Position numbers and translations under genes: made by a program. A DNA stretch of 64,000 bases from Rhodococcus gordoniae. GTDB lineage: Bacteria > Actinomycetota > Actinomycetes > Mycobacteriales > Mycobacteriaceae. Each line of letters begins with the position of its first letter. Position 1 is the stretch's first letter. Under the pieces are notes generated by a model, which was given only the letters and a program-made list of their open reading frames with translations, made no database searches and was not told where the DNA came from. Positions 53,023 to 62,376 of this stretch are shown piece after piece. The stretch spans positions 1 through 64,000 of the forward strand of contig NZ_LPZN01000050.1 in NCBI RefSeq assembly GCF_001646655.1. The letters run 5' to 3'.

Positions 53023-54258
53023 ATGACTGTCTCCCGGGATCTCGACATCGTCGTCTACGGCGCCACCGGCTTCGTCGGGCGCCTCACCGCCGCCTATCTC
53101 GCCGAGAATCTCCCCACCGGCGTCGCCGTCGGACTCGCAGGGCGCTCACGCACCAAACTCGAGAAGCTCGCCGCCGACCTCGGAACAGACTGGCGCCTGA
53201 TCGAGGCGAACGCCGACGACCCTGCCTCACTGACGGCGCTCGCCGAATCCACGCGCGTGGTGATCACCACCGTCGGCCCCTATGCCGCGTACGGACTGCC
53301 GCTCGTGCAGGCGTGCGCCGAGGCGGGCACCGACTATGTCGACCTCACCGGCGAGGTCCTCTTCCACCGCGAGAGCATCGACCGGTTCGACGACGTGGCC
53401 CGGCGCACCGGTGCCCGCATCGTCCACTCGTGCGGTTTCGACTCCGTGCCGTCCGATCTCGGCGTCCATGCTCTCTACCGCGCCGCGGAGGCCGACGGCA
53501 ACCTGCCCCTCACCGACACCACCTTCGTGCTCGGCTCCTTGCGCGGCGGGGTGAGCGGTGGAACCATCGATTCGCTCCGCAGGCAGCTCGATGCGGTCCG
53601 CAAGGATTCCACCGCCCGGAAGATCGCCGCGCGACCGTATTCTCTGTCCCCCGACCTGTCGAAGGAACCCGATCTCGGTCGCCAGAACGATTTTGCATTC
53701 GTCGACGGCAGATCCGTCGCCCCCGGCGTCTCGGGCCGGCTGGCCCCGTTCTTCATGGCCTCCTACAACACCCGAATCGTGCGCCGCAGCAACGCGCTGC
53801 GCGACTGGGCCTACGGACGCCGGTTCCGGTACCGGGAGACCATGAGCGTCGGCTCCTCGCCGCTGTCCCCCGTCCTCGCCGGACTCGTCGGACTCGGTAC
53901 AGGCGCTCTCGCCGCCGGCCTGTCGTTCGCACCCACGCGGTTCGTCCTCGACAAGATCCTGCCCGCCCCCGGGGAGGGGCCGTCGGAGAAGACACGGGAG
54001 AACGGCTACTTCACCGTCGATCTGTATGCCTCGACCGAGTCGGGCGCCCGATACACCGCCCGCTTCGCAGCGCAGGGCGACCCGGGTTACAAGGCCACGG
54101 CCGTGATGCTCGCCGAGTCCGCCCTGTCGCTCGCGCTCGGCGGTGAGGCACTGCACGCCGGAGGCGGCGTCCTGACCCCTGCGGTGGCGTTCGGTGACGT
54201 ACTGACCGAACGCCTTCGCGCGGCCGGCTTCGAGATCATCGCCCGTCGCCTCGGCTGA
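53023..54258 (+). CDS. saccharopine-dehydrogenase-like / trans-acting enoyl reductase family protein
   Basis: 411 residues. N-terminal Rossmann domain DIVVYGATGFVGRLTAAYLAENL, AGRSRTKLEKL, VVITTVGPYAAYGLPLVQACAEAGTDYVDLTGEV, then HSCGFDSVPSDLG. Mycobacterial Rv2449c/Rv2953-type trans-acting enoyl reductases have this layout. In those the enzyme reduces double bonds in polyketide-derived lipids; here no polyketide synthase is near, so the role is open. The C-terminal part (PLSPVLAGLVGLGTGALAAGLSFAPTRFVLDKILPAPGEGPSEKTRENGYF) is typical. A strong hairpin follows. Confidence 0.88.
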   Translation: MTVSRDLDIVVYGATGFVGRLTAAYLAENLPTGVAVGLAGRSRTKLEKLAADLGTDWRLIEANADDPASLTALAESTRVVITTVGPYAAYGLPLVQACAEAGTDYVDLTGEVLFHRESIDRFDDVARRTGARIVHSCGFDSVPSDLGVHALYRAAEADGNLPLTDTTFVLGSLRGGVSGGTIDSLRRQLDAVRKDSTARKIAARPYSLSPDLSKEPDLGRQNDFAFVDGRSVAPGVSGRLAPFFMASYNTRIVRRSNALRDWAYGRRFRYRETMSVGSSPLSPVLAGLVGLGTGALAAGLSFAPTRFVLDKILPAPGEGPSEKTRENGYFTVDLYASTESGARYTARFAAQGDPGYKATAVMLAESALSLALGGEALHAGGGVLTPAVAFGDVLTERLRAAGFEIIARRLG

Positions 54259-54267
54259 CATCGCGCC

Positions 54268-54297
54268 GCGGGCCCGGACCGGACGCGCCGGGCCCGC
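54268..54297. terminator. 10-bp-stem GC-rich hairpin
   Basis: GCGGGCCCGG / CCGGGCCCGC with a 10-nt loop, 9 bp after the reductase stop and 81 bp before the leader peptide start. It separates the reductase operon from the TauE leader region. Confidence 0.75.
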
Positions 54298-54378
54298 CGA
54301 GTGCGATTCCGTCGCGAGTACGGGCTATGCTCGACCGCACCGAACGATCCGCGCGCAACGAGACCTGAGGACGAGAAC

Positions 54379-54495
54379 ATGGAAGCGACGAGTACCGAGG
54401 TGGCTCCGGCCGCTCGTCTCGCGCTCATGTCGTTCTGGCCCACCCGCCGCGGCGCCTGCTTCGATTGTCTGTGTTGCACCCCGGAGTGTCGCTGA
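54379..54495 (+). CDS. cysteine-rich leader peptide upstream of tauE, candidate attenuator
   Basis: 38 codons from the ATG at 54379 (GAGGACGAG upstream), or 22 codons from the internal ATG at Met17. The last 12 residues, CFDCLCCTPECR, contain five cysteines, ending 54 bp before a sulphite/organosulphonate exporter gene. Cysteine-rich short frames of this kind are known in mycobacteria as cysteine-responsive attenuators of sulphur genes: ribosomes stall when cysteine is short. A weak hairpin (GAGCG / CGCTC, 54494-54509) starts at the peptide's stop codon. Regulation of tauE by cysteine is inference. Confidence 0.65.
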   Translation: MEATSTEVAPAARLALMSFWPTRRGACFDCLCCTPECR

Positions 54496-54549
54496 GCGCT
54501 CTGCCGCTCGTCCATCTTCTCGGGTTCTTCCAGCTTTCGGAGCAGACAT

Positions 54550-55587
54550 ATGTTCAATTTGCTCATTTTCACGCTCGTCGGTGTGGGCGCACAGCTCGTC
54601 GACGGCGCTCTCGGCATGGCCTTCGGCGTCACCGCGACGACCCTGCTGCTGTTCAGCGGTGTCGGTCCGGCACACGCGAGCGCCGCGGTGCACCTCGCCG
54701 AGGTGGGCACCACGCTCGTATCGGGCGCATCGCACTGGCGTTTCCGCAACATCGACTGGAAGGTCGTGTTGCGGCTCGGCGTTCCCGGAGCCATCGGGGC
54801 CTTCCTCGGCGCGACGGTCCTGTCGGGACTGTCGACCGAGGCCGCCGAACCGGTGACCGCCGGCATTCTGCTGGCCATCGGTGTGTACGTCGCGCTGCGC
54901 TTCTCGGTGCGGCCCCCGGCGGTCGCGCATGCCCGTACCTCTCCGCACACCGCGAAGTTCTTGTCGCCGCTGGGTTTCTTCGGCGGGTTCATCGACGCGA
55001 GCGGCGGTGGCGGATGGGGACCGATCACCACCAGCACCCTGCTCTCCCGCGGCAAGACGGCACCGCGCACCGTGATCGGATCGGTGAGCGCGTCGGAGTT
55101 CCTCGTCGCGGTCGCGGCGAGCCTGGGTTTCCTGTTCGGGCTCGGTCACGACTCGCTCGGCAATCTCGTGATCGTCGCCGGCCTCGCTCTCGGCGGTGCC
55201 CTTGCGGCGCCGATCGCGGCCTGGCTGGTCAGTCGTGTCCCCGCAACTCTGCTCGGTACCGGCGTCGGCGGGGTCATCGTGCTGACCAACGCGCACAAGC
55301 TCGCCGGGACGTTCGGGCTCTCCGGCGCGGCACTGGCCGCGCTCTACCTCTTCATCGTCGCCACGTGGCTCACGCTGCTGATCGTGTCGTGGAAGCGTTC
55401 GCGCCTCACTCCCGCGGAGAAGAGCGGATCGCTCGAACCGTTGACGCAACCGACCCCGGTGACCTTGCTCGAAGACACCGACCGGGCCCCCTTCGCGGGC
55501 GGTCGTCCGGAGCTTCGAAACGTACCCGGGCACAACGACACTCGCTTGAATTCCACCCCGTCACCATGGTCTCCCGACGAGGCATGA
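54550..55587 (+). CDS. TauE/SafE-family sulphite/anion exporter
   Basis: 345 residues with about eight hydrophobic segments. FTLVGVGAQLVDGALGMAFGVTATTLLLFSGVGPAHASAAVHLAEVGTTLVSG at the N terminus and GGFIDASGGGGWGPITTSTLLSRGK in the second half are the two repeats of the TauE/SafE (DUF81) permease family. These permeases move sulphite, sulphonates or related anions across the membrane. The C-terminal 60 residues are a polar tail. The cysteine-rich leader peptide in front supports a role in sulphur metabolism. Confidence 0.9.
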   Translation: MFNLLIFTLVGVGAQLVDGALGMAFGVTATTLLLFSGVGPAHASAAVHLAEVGTTLVSGASHWRFRNIDWKVVLRLGVPGAIGAFLGATVLSGLSTEAAEPVTAGILLAIGVYVALRFSVRPPAVAHARTSPHTAKFLSPLGFFGGFIDASGGGGWGPITTSTLLSRGKTAPRTVIGSVSASEFLVAVAASLGFLFGLGHDSLGNLVIVAGLALGGALAAPIAAWLVSRVPATLLGTGVGGVIVLTNAHKLAGTFGLSGAALAALYLFIVATWLTLLIVSWKRSRLTPAEKSGSLEPLTQPTPVTLLEDTDRAPFAGGRPELRNVPGHNDTRLNSTPSPWSPDEA

Positions 55588-55606
55588 CAACCGCTATCAT
55601 GCCCGC

Positions 55607-56185
55607 GTGCGACAAAAGCGAATACATAAGAGTGCCTTCGTCTTCTTCACTGCCGGTGTGGCTCTGACGGCCTGCTCCTCCGAGGATTCCACGGTCGACA
55701 TCCGCAATGCAGCCGATATCGGTTCTCCGACGTCCGCCGCCGCCGAATCGCCGTATCTGGTGAAGATCACACAGAACTACCCGAGTTGCGAGGCCATCGG
55801 CGCACCCCTCGAGCGCTACATCGACGGGCTGACCCCCGCCCCCGGCGGCATCGTGAGCACCCGACGGGTGAACTGTGTATGGGAGGCCGAAGCCGGTGAA
55901 CCGCCCTCCGGGCTCCGTTCCGTCGCGGTCGTCGTCGAACCCGAGACCGTCACCCCCGCCACCGCCGCGAAGACCGGCCTCGTGGTGCTTCCCGACACTG
56001 CCATCGAGGCGGCCGGGGGATTCGCGCACAGCATGCCGATCAACCTGGCCGGCACCGCCTTCACCGCGACCGGCGTCGAACTTCCGCAGGCGTCGGTGTC
56101 GATCACCGTCGGCGGCCGCGACGCCGCGTCGGTCCTCGATCCGGCGGGCGGCGTGGCGGTCGCCAAACAGCTTCTCGGGCTGTAG
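55607..56185 (+). CDS. DUF3558-like lipoprotein
   Basis: 192 residues from the GTG at 55607, 19 bp after the tauE stop. Signal peptide with lipobox ALTAC (Cys about 23). The mature part has two further cysteines (YPSCEAIGAPLERYIDGL and RVNCVWEAE), which could form a disulphide, and the segment IEAAGGFAHSM shared with the next gene. Function unknown; this type of lipoprotein is frequent in mycolic-acid actinobacteria. Confidence 0.75.
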   Translation: MRQKRIHKSAFVFFTAGVALTACSSEDSTVDIRNAADIGSPTSAAAESPYLVKITQNYPSCEAIGAPLERYIDGLTPAPGGIVSTRRVNCVWEAEAGEPPSGLRSVAVVVEPETVTPATAAKTGLVVLPDTAIEAAGGFAHSMPINLAGTAFTATGVELPQASVSITVGGRDAASVLDPAGGVAVAKQLLGL

Positions 56186-56254
56186 CACCCGGTGTCGCGG
56201 CCGTCGATCGCCCCTGTGGAACCAAGATCACATACAACTCGTACGAACGCTACG

Positions 56255-56884
56255 ATGCGCCGTGTGAATCCCACCCGTTACGCGGTCGCATCCGCGACCC
56301 TCGCCGGCGCCCTGCTCCTCGGCGCCTGCTCCTCCGGCGACGACGCCTCGTCCGACACCGCATCGGACACCACAGCCTCGGATACTGCAACCACCGACAC
56401 CGCGCCCTTCGACGCCGACACCGTCGGCGAACCGACCGGACTCGGCAGCGACATCCTCGCCCGCTTCGGTTCGTGCGACGATGTCGCACCCGCCGTGGCC
56501 ACGTACATCGAAGGTCTGACCCTGCGTTCGTCGAGCGGTGTGGACGAGTACAGCGTCTACTGCTCGTGGGAGACCCCGGACAGCGCGACGAGCCTCGACG
56601 AGATCCGGTCGGTGGAGATCGTCCTGGCTCCGGGCTCGGGCACCGTCCCATCGGCGAGCGACCTCGAAACCGGCGGTCTCGAACTGATTCCCGACGCCGA
56701 CATCGAGGCCGCCGGGGGCATCGCCTACACCATGGGACAGGCCGTCTCCGTCGCCGCCGTCTCGGTCACGCAGATCCAGCTCCCCGAGGTGGAGGTGTCG
56801 ATCACGGGCGGTCAGTGGGGCGACCATCCATCGCTCGACGCCCCGACATCCGTGACCGTCGCCAAGGAACTGCTCGACCTGTAG
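56255..56884 (+). CDS. DUF3558-like lipoprotein, paralogue of the preceding gene
   Basis: 209 residues from the ATG at 56255 (MRRVNPTRYAVAS). Lipobox LLLGAC, then a low-complexity Asp/Ser/Thr linker (SSDTASDTTASDTATTDTA). The folded part repeats the pattern of the gene at 55607: FGSCDDVAPAVATYIEGL, a second Cys in YSVYCSWETPD, and IEAAGGIAYTM. The two genes therefore arose by tandem duplication. Function unknown; a surface role is likely. Confidence 0.75.
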   Translation: MRRVNPTRYAVASATLAGALLLGACSSGDDASSDTASDTTASDTATTDTAPFDADTVGEPTGLGSDILARFGSCDDVAPAVATYIEGLTLRSSSGVDEYSVYCSWETPDSATSLDEIRSVEIVLAPGSGTVPSASDLETGGLELIPDADIEAAGGIAYTMGQAVSVAAVSVTQIQLPEVEVSITGGQWGDHPSLDAPTSVTVAKELLDL

Positions 56885-57033
56885 GCCCGTCCGCGCCGAT
56901 CGTGCGCAATGAGCACACCGCGCACGATCAGGACCTGGACCGCGATGTACGTGAGCCGGGAGACGAGATGAGCCGCCGCGACGATCGCGAACGCACCGAG
57001 GACGGCGACGCGATCACGCGGCGGCTCATGCGG

Positions 57034-58083
57034 TCAGGAGCCCTCGCCCGAAGTTCCGGGGTCGTCCACCCCGTCGAACGCATCGAGCAACCGCCGGGCG
57101 GCGAGTGCGGCGGTGAGCGATCCGTCGCGCACCCCGGACTCGACATCCTTGCGGATCGCCCGCACGCGCGGCGACGTCTCGAGGCGACGCAACAGCTGGT
57201 CGTGCACCATCGTCCACGTCCAGTCCACCTGCTGCCGACGACGGTTCTCGTCGAACATGCCCGCCTCGGTGAGCACCTTCTTGTGGTCGAGCACCGTGTT
57301 CCAGAAGGTGTCCAGACCGTTGCCGGTCATGCCGCTCATGGTGATCACCGGCGGCTTCCAGATCGCGTCGTGCGGATGCACCATCCGCATCGCGCCGGCG
57401 AGTTCGCGGGCGGCGACCCGCGCGTCGCGTTCGAACTCTCCGTCGGCCTTGTTGACGGCGACGAGATCGGCGAGTTCGAGCACGCCCTTCTTGATGCCCT
57501 GCAGCTGGTCGCCGGTACGGGCCAAGGTCAGGAAGCAGAACGTGTCGACCATGTTCGCCACGGTGACCTCGGATTGCCCGACACCGACGGTCTCGACGAG
57601 GATCACATCGAATCCGGCGGCCTCGAGCAGCACCATCGTCTCGCGGGTGGCCTTCGCGACCCCACCGAGGGTGCCGGCCGACGGCGACGGCCGGATGTAG
57701 GCGTCCCGCTGCACCGCGAGACGCGCCATTCGCGTCTTGTCGCCGAGAATCGATCCGCCCGTGCGAGTCGACGACGGGTCGACGGCCAGCACCGCGACGC
57801 GATGCCCCTGCTCGAGCAGATACATGCCCAGCGCGTCGATGAAGGTCGACTTGCCGACCCCGGGCACACCCGTGATCCCGACACGAATTGCGTTGCCCGC
57901 CTGCGGGAGCAGGCGCAACAGCAGCTGCTGCGCCTGCTCCCGATGGTCGTCGCGGTTCGATTCGATCAACGTGATCGCCCGGGCGAGGCCGGCCCGCTCG
58001 TTGGCGAGCACGGCCCCGGCCAGGGCGTCGACGTCGACCTGACGTCGACGGGTCTGCGCGGCGCCGACCGAGGTGTCGCTCAT
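57034..58083 (-). CDS. meaB: methylmalonyl-CoA mutase-associated GTPase MeaB
   Basis: 349 residues. G3E-type P-loop GTPase: Walker A GITGVPGVGKSTFIDALG, switch region VLAVDPSSTRTGGSILGDKTRM, VILVETVGVGQSEVTVANMVDTFCFL, base-recognition NKAD. It gates loading of adenosylcobalamin onto the mutase and protects the enzyme from inactivation. The start is 7 bp downstream of the mutB stop, making a mutA-mutB-meaB operon. Confidence 0.95.
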   Translation of the reverse strand: MSDTSVGAAQTRRRQVDVDALAGAVLANERAGLARAITLIESNRDDHREQAQQLLLRLLPQAGNAIRVGITGVPGVGKSTFIDALGMYLLEQGHRVAVLAVDPSSTRTGGSILGDKTRMARLAVQRDAYIRPSPSAGTLGGVAKATRETMVLLEAAGFDVILVETVGVGQSEVTVANMVDTFCFLTLARTGDQLQGIKKGVLELADLVAVNKADGEFERDARVAARELAGAMRMVHPHDAIWKPPVITMSGMTGNGLDTFWNTVLDHKKVLTEAGMFDENRRRQQVDWTWTMVHDQLLRRLETSPRVRAIRKDVESGVRDGSLTAALAARRLLDAFDGVDDPGTSGEGS

Positions 58084-58090
58084 GCCGACG

Positions 58091-60337
58091 TCAGCCTCCG
58101 AGGTGGTGGCCGAGCTGCGCGGCGAGCTTGGTCAGCAGACCGCTCGCCGCATCGGCGATCACCGTGCCGGGCGGGAAGATCGCCGCCGCACCCGCCGCGT
58201 AGAGCTCGTCGAAGTCACCCGGCGGGATGACACCACCGACGACGACCATGATGTCCTCGCGGCCCACCTCGGCCAGTGCCTGCTTGAGAGCAGGGACCAG
58301 CGTGAGGTGACCCGCGGCCAACGACGACACGCCGATGACGTGCACGTCGTTGTCGGCCGCCTGCTGGGCGACCTCTTCGGGGGTCTGGAACAGCGGTCCC
58401 ACGTCGACGTCGAATCCGAGGTCGGCGAAGGCCGTGGCGATCACCTTCTGGCCGCGGTCGTGACCGTCCTGGCCCATCTTCGCGACGAGGATGCGCGGGC
58501 GGCGGCCCTCCTCCTCGGCGAACTTCTCGACCAGCTCGGTCGCGGCGGTGATGTTGGTGGCCTTGCCGGCCTCGTCGCGGTACACGCCGCTGATCGTACG
58601 GATCTCGGCCTGGTGGCGGCCGAAGACCTTCTCCAGGGCATCGGAGATCTCACCGACCGTGGCCTTCGCGCGCGCCGCGTCGATGGCCAGCGCGAGCAGG
58701 TTGTTCTCGAGACCCTGGCTGTGCGCACCGGCGGCGCGGGTGAGCGCCTCGAGTGCGGCGCGGGTGGCGTCCTCGTCGCGATCGGCGCGCAGCTGCTCGA
58801 GCTTGGCGAGCTGCTCCGCCCGTACACGCGAGTTCTCGACCTTGAGGACCTCGATCTCGTGATCTTCGGTCACCTGGTACTTGTTGACGCCGATCACCGG
58901 CTGGCGACCCGAGTCGATGCGCGCCTGGGTGCGGGCGGCCGCCTCCTCGATGCGCAGCTTCGGGATACCCTCCGAAATCGCCTGTGCCATACCGCCGGCG
59001 GCCTCGACCTCGGCGATATGAGCACGCGCCTTGTTGGCGAGTTCGTGGGTGAGCCATTCGACGTAGTGCGAGCCACCCCACGGATCGATCGGCCGCGTGG
59101 TGCCCGACTCCTGCTGCAGCAGCAGCTGGGTGTTACGGGCGATCCGTGCCGAGAAGTCGGTGGGCAGTGCCAGCGCCTCGTCGAGGGCATTGGTATGCAG
59201 CGACTGGGTGTGGCCCTGGGTCGCAGCCATCGCCTCGACGCAGGTACGCGCGACGTTGTTGAAGACGTCCTGCGCGGTGAGCGACCAGCCGGAGGTCTGC
59301 GAGTGGGTACGCAGCGACTTCGACTTCGGGTTCTTCGCACCGAACTTCTCGACGAGCTCGCTCCACAGCAGCCGGCCCGCACGCAGCTTCGCGACCTCCA
59401 TGAAGAAGTTCATGCCGATCGCCCAGAAGAACGACAGGCGCGGCGCGAACTTGTCGACATCCATACCCGCGTCGAGTCCGGCGCGGATGTACTCCATGCC
59501 GTCCGCGAGGGTGTAGGCGAGCTCGAGGTCGGCCGTCGCCCCGGCTTCCTGGATGTGGTAGCCGGAGATCGAGATCGAGTTGAAGCGCGGCATCTTCGTC
59601 GATGTGTACGCGAAGATGTCGGAGATGATCCGCATCGACGGCTTCGGCGGATAGATGTACGTGTTGCGGACCATGAACTCCTTCAGAATGTCGTTCTGAA
59701 TGGTTCCGGCCAACTGCTCGGGCTTGACGCCCTGTTCCTCGGCCGCCACGACGTACAGCGCCAGGATCGGCAGCACCGCGCCGTTCATGGTCATCGACAC
59801 CGACACCTGCGACAGATCGATGCCGTCGAACAGCTGACGCATGTCGAGGATCGAGTCGATCGCGACACCGGCCATACCGACGTCACCCTGCACACGCGGG
59901 TGATCGGAGTCGTAGCCGCGGTGCGTGGCCAGGTCGAAGGCCACCGACAGACCCTTCTGACCGGCGGCGAGGTTGCGTCGGTAGAAGGCGTTGGACTCGG
60001 CGGCGGTGGAGAAGCCGGCGTACTGACGGATGGTCCACGGCTGGTTCACATACATCGTCGGGTACGGCCCACGCACGAACGGCGCCAGACCCGGGTAGCT
60101 GCCGAGCGGGTACCCCTCGGCGACGACTGCGTCGCGGTCGGCCTTGGTGTAGACCGGCTTGACGTCGATGCCCTCGGGCGTCGACCACACGACGTCCTCG
60201 GTGCTGTAGTTGTTCGCCTCGGCGACGGACTCGACGAGCGCGGCGGCCTGCTCCGCGGTGGGAGCGGCGGGCGCCGGCGCGGCCGGGTCCGTCAACGGGA
60301 CGTCGGCGAAGCTGCCGATTTCGTGTTCGATGCTCAC
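58091..60337 (-). CDS. mutB: methylmalonyl-CoA mutase large (catalytic) subunit
   Basis: 748 residues from the GTG at 60337, directly after the mutA stop. It interconverts (R)-methylmalonyl-CoA and succinyl-CoA with adenosylcobalamin. The substrate barrel shows [19 protein letters not shown] and [42 protein letters not shown]. The C-terminal B12 domain has the base-off motif DGHDRG (around residue 620) in [18 protein letters not shown], and [12 protein letters not shown]. Propionyl-CoA from odd-chain, branched or steroid side chains would enter the citric acid cycle through it. Confidence 0.96.
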   Translation of the reverse strand: MSIEHEIGSFADVPLTDPAAPAPAAPTAEQAAALVESVAEANNYSTEDVVWSTPEGIDVKPVYTKADRDAVVAEGYPLGSYPGLAPFVRGPYPTMYVNQPWTIRQYAGFSTAAESNAFYRRNLAAGQKGLSVAFDLATHRGYDSDHPRVQGDVGMAGVAIDSILDMRQLFDGIDLSQVSVSMTMNGAVLPILALYVVAAEEQGVKPEQLAGTIQNDILKEFMVRNTYIYPPKPSMRIISDIFAYTSTKMPRFNSISISGYHIQEAGATADLELAYTLADGMEYIRAGLDAGMDVDKFAPRLSFFWAIGMNFFMEVAKLRAGRLLWSELVEKFGAKNPKSKSLRTHSQTSGWSLTAQDVFNNVARTCVEAMAATQGHTQSLHTNALDEALALPTDFSARIARNTQLLLQQESGTTRPIDPWGGSHYVEWLTHELANKARAHIAEVEAAGGMAQAISEGIPKLRIEEAAARTQARIDSGRQPVIGVNKYQVTEDHEIEVLKVENSRVRAEQLAKLEQLRADRDEDATRAALEALTRAAGAHSQGLENNLLALAIDAARAKATVGEISDALEKVFGRHQAEIRTISGVYRDEAGKATNITAATELVEKFAEEEGRRPRILVAKMGQDGHDRGQKVIATAFADLGFDVDVGPLFQTPEEVAQQAADNDVHVIGVSSLAAGHLTLVPALKQALAEVGREDIMVVVGGVIPPGDFDELYAAGAAAIFPPGTVIADAASGLLTKLAAQLGHHLGG

Positions 60338-62203
60338 TTACGCTCCCAGAGTGTTCAGCAGGTCGGTGAGGGCGGCGACCGCGTCGATGCGCGCGGTGAG
60401 GAAGCCGTCCGGACGATCGTCGCCCTGTGCGTCCCCCACGGCCTTCTCCGGTCCGGCCAACAGCACGGTCGTGATACCCGCCGCACGCAGCGCGGCGGTG
60501 GCCGTGCCGGCCTGCTCGCCGTAGCGGGCGTCGGTGCCGCACAGCACGGCGACGGACGTTCCGGCATCGCTCACCAGCGACGACAGATCGGCATCGAGAT
60601 CCAGTGGACCGGGATTGACCGCTTCGACGCCACCGGCGGCGAGCAGGTTCGCCGCGAAGGTCGCGCGCACGTTGTGTTCGGCGATCGGTCCGAGCGGGGC
60701 GAGCAGCACCCGCGGCCGGACCCCGTGCGAAGCCAGGTAGGTGTCGGAGCGGTCGCGCAGCGCCTCGAACGGCGCGGCGTAACGCGCAGCGGACGCGCCG
60801 GCCTCGGCGACACCGACCGGCAGCGGCTTCTCGGCCAGGTTCGGGAACTCGTTGACACCGGTCACCGAGAACGTGCGGTGCGCGATGTCGGACTCGCGGC
60901 GGGCACGCGTCTGCGCGATACGCTCGGCGATCAGACCCGCATCGAGAGCGGCGCGGTATCCACCGGCCGCCTCGATCTCCTGGAAGAAGCCCCATGCCTT
61001 CTCCGCGATCTGCGCGGTCAGTTCCTCGACGTACCAGGAACCGGCGGCGGGATCGAGAACGCGACCGAGGTTGGATTCCTCGAGCAGCAGCAGCTGGGTG
61101 TTGCGGGCGATCCGGGCGGAGAACGCCTCGGACACCTCGAGCACACCGGCCGGCAGTGCGGAGTCGAACGGCAGGACCGTGACGGCGTCGGCGCCACCGA
61201 CACCCGCGCCGAAGGCGGCGAGGGTGGTGCGCAGCATGTTCACCCACGGATCGCGCTGGGCCATCATCGCCGCGGAGGTCACGGCGTGCTGCGGGGCGTT
61301 GCCGGCCTCGGGGGCACCGGCGACCTGGGCGACGCGCGCCCACACCTGACGACCCGCGCGGAACTTGGCGATGGTCTGGAACTGGTCGTCGGTCGCGGCG
61401 AGACGGAACTCGAGCTGACCGAGCGCGGCCGCGACGGGAACCCCGGCGTCGACGAGTGCTCGCACGTAATCGAGGCCGGCGGCGATCGCGGCACCGAGTT
61501 CCTCGGCGTCGGACGAACCGGCGTTGTGGAAGGCGGTGCCGTCCACGGTGAGGGCACGCACCGCTTCGGTGCGGTCGGCGGCGGCCCGGGCCAGCTCGAC
61601 GGCCTCGGCCAGGGTGACATCGGGACGCTCGGAGAACACGCTGGTGAGCGGCGCCGCACCGAGGGAGACGCGCACGGCGGCACGATCCTCGATGTCGGTG
61701 CGGTTGTCGAGCACGCCGTAGACGGCCGTGCTCGCCGCGACCGCGTCGGCGCCCGCATCGAGACGGACCGGCGCGAGATCGAGAAGTACACCGTTCAGTG
61801 CGGTGTCGAGTGCGTCGACGGGGACGGCGCCGGCGCCGACTCCGAGCCACACCGAGCTGACACCGTTGTTCAGGGCGTCGAGGATGCGCTCGTTGACCGA
61901 GGCCGCACCGGTGCCGGTGAACCGGACATCGACAAGCCATCCGCTGTTGACGTCGCGGGTGGACGAGCCGCCACGGACGAATGGGAACTCGCCGGGCAGG
62001 GGTGCTTCGTCGCGTTCGTCGCGGACGCCGTACAGCGGCGCGACGGTGATGTCGTCGTAGGTCGTGGTCGCGAGCAGACGCTGCGGCTCGGGTCCGAGTT
62101 CGGCCGGGTCGACGCGTCGGGACTTGGCCAACACCCCCGCCACCGCGTCCTGCCACTGCGCATATGCGCGCGCGGCATCCTCGGCTTCTGCAGCTAATGA
62201 CAC
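60338..62203 (-). CDS. mutA: methylmalonyl-CoA mutase small subunit
   Basis: 621 residues from the GTG at 62203, with AGGAGG about 9 nt upstream. Same barrel fold as MutB (DDITVAPLYGVRDERDEAPLPGEFPFVRGG; LLLLEESNLGRVLDPAAGSWYVEELTAQIAEKAWGFFQEIE). The C-terminal domain has lost the cobalamin-binding DxHxxG motif (the corresponding part reads VLCGTDARYGEQAG), as in all small subunits. It is the structural partner of MutB in the heterodimer. It is divergent from the VTT membrane-protein gene. Confidence 0.94.
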   Translation of the reverse strand: MSLAAEAEDAARAYAQWQDAVAGVLAKSRRVDPAELGPEPQRLLATTTYDDITVAPLYGVRDERDEAPLPGEFPFVRGGSSTRDVNSGWLVDVRFTGTGAASVNERILDALNNGVSSVWLGVGAGAVPVDALDTALNGVLLDLAPVRLDAGADAVAASTAVYGVLDNRTDIEDRAAVRVSLGAAPLTSVFSERPDVTLAEAVELARAAADRTEAVRALTVDGTAFHNAGSSDAEELGAAIAAGLDYVRALVDAGVPVAAALGQLEFRLAATDDQFQTIAKFRAGRQVWARVAQVAGAPEAGNAPQHAVTSAAMMAQRDPWVNMLRTTLAAFGAGVGGADAVTVLPFDSALPAGVLEVSEAFSARIARNTQLLLLEESNLGRVLDPAAGSWYVEELTAQIAEKAWGFFQEIEAAGGYRAALDAGLIAERIAQTRARRESDIAHRTFSVTGVNEFPNLAEKPLPVGVAEAGASAARYAAPFEALRDRSDTYLASHGVRPRVLLAPLGPIAEHNVRATFAANLLAAGGVEAVNPGPLDLDADLSSLVSDAGTSVAVLCGTDARYGEQAGTATAALRAAGITTVLLAGPEKAVGDAQGDDRPDGFLTARIDAVAALTDLLNTLGA

Positions 62204-62265
62204 GGGCGATTCCTCCTACTGCGGGTTTGCAGGCTTTGTACGGACGGCGTTGTCGGCCGGAGGTG

Positions 62266-62318
62266 GGCAACCTCGAAAAGGGTAGGTTGCCGTCGGTGTG
62301 ATGCTATCCCTACACACC
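62266..62318. promoter_or_regulatory. two inverted repeats in the mutA / VTT-gene divergent region
   Basis: GGCAACCT (62266-62273) with AGGTTGCC (62284-62291), perfect 8-bp arms and a 10-nt spacer, then GGTGTG (62295-62300) with CACACC (62313-62318). They lie about 63 bp upstream of mutA. They may be operators for a propionate/CoA-responsive regulator; no cobalamin riboswitch pattern was seen. Confidence 0.4.
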
Positions 62319-62376
62319 GTGCGGTCGTTGTGGGGATCACCACAGTTTTCCTAGCGCTCGATAATGACGTCCTCGA

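Noticed and set aside
58073-62197. 1374-codon plus-strand frame across the mutase operon
   Set aside because: Antisense shadow of mutA and mutB; Arg/Gly/Val-rich, no domain, while the minus strand has all mutase motifs.
62204-62376. Cobalamin riboswitch before mutA
   Set aside because: No B12-box-like conserved segments were seen; only two short inverted repeats.
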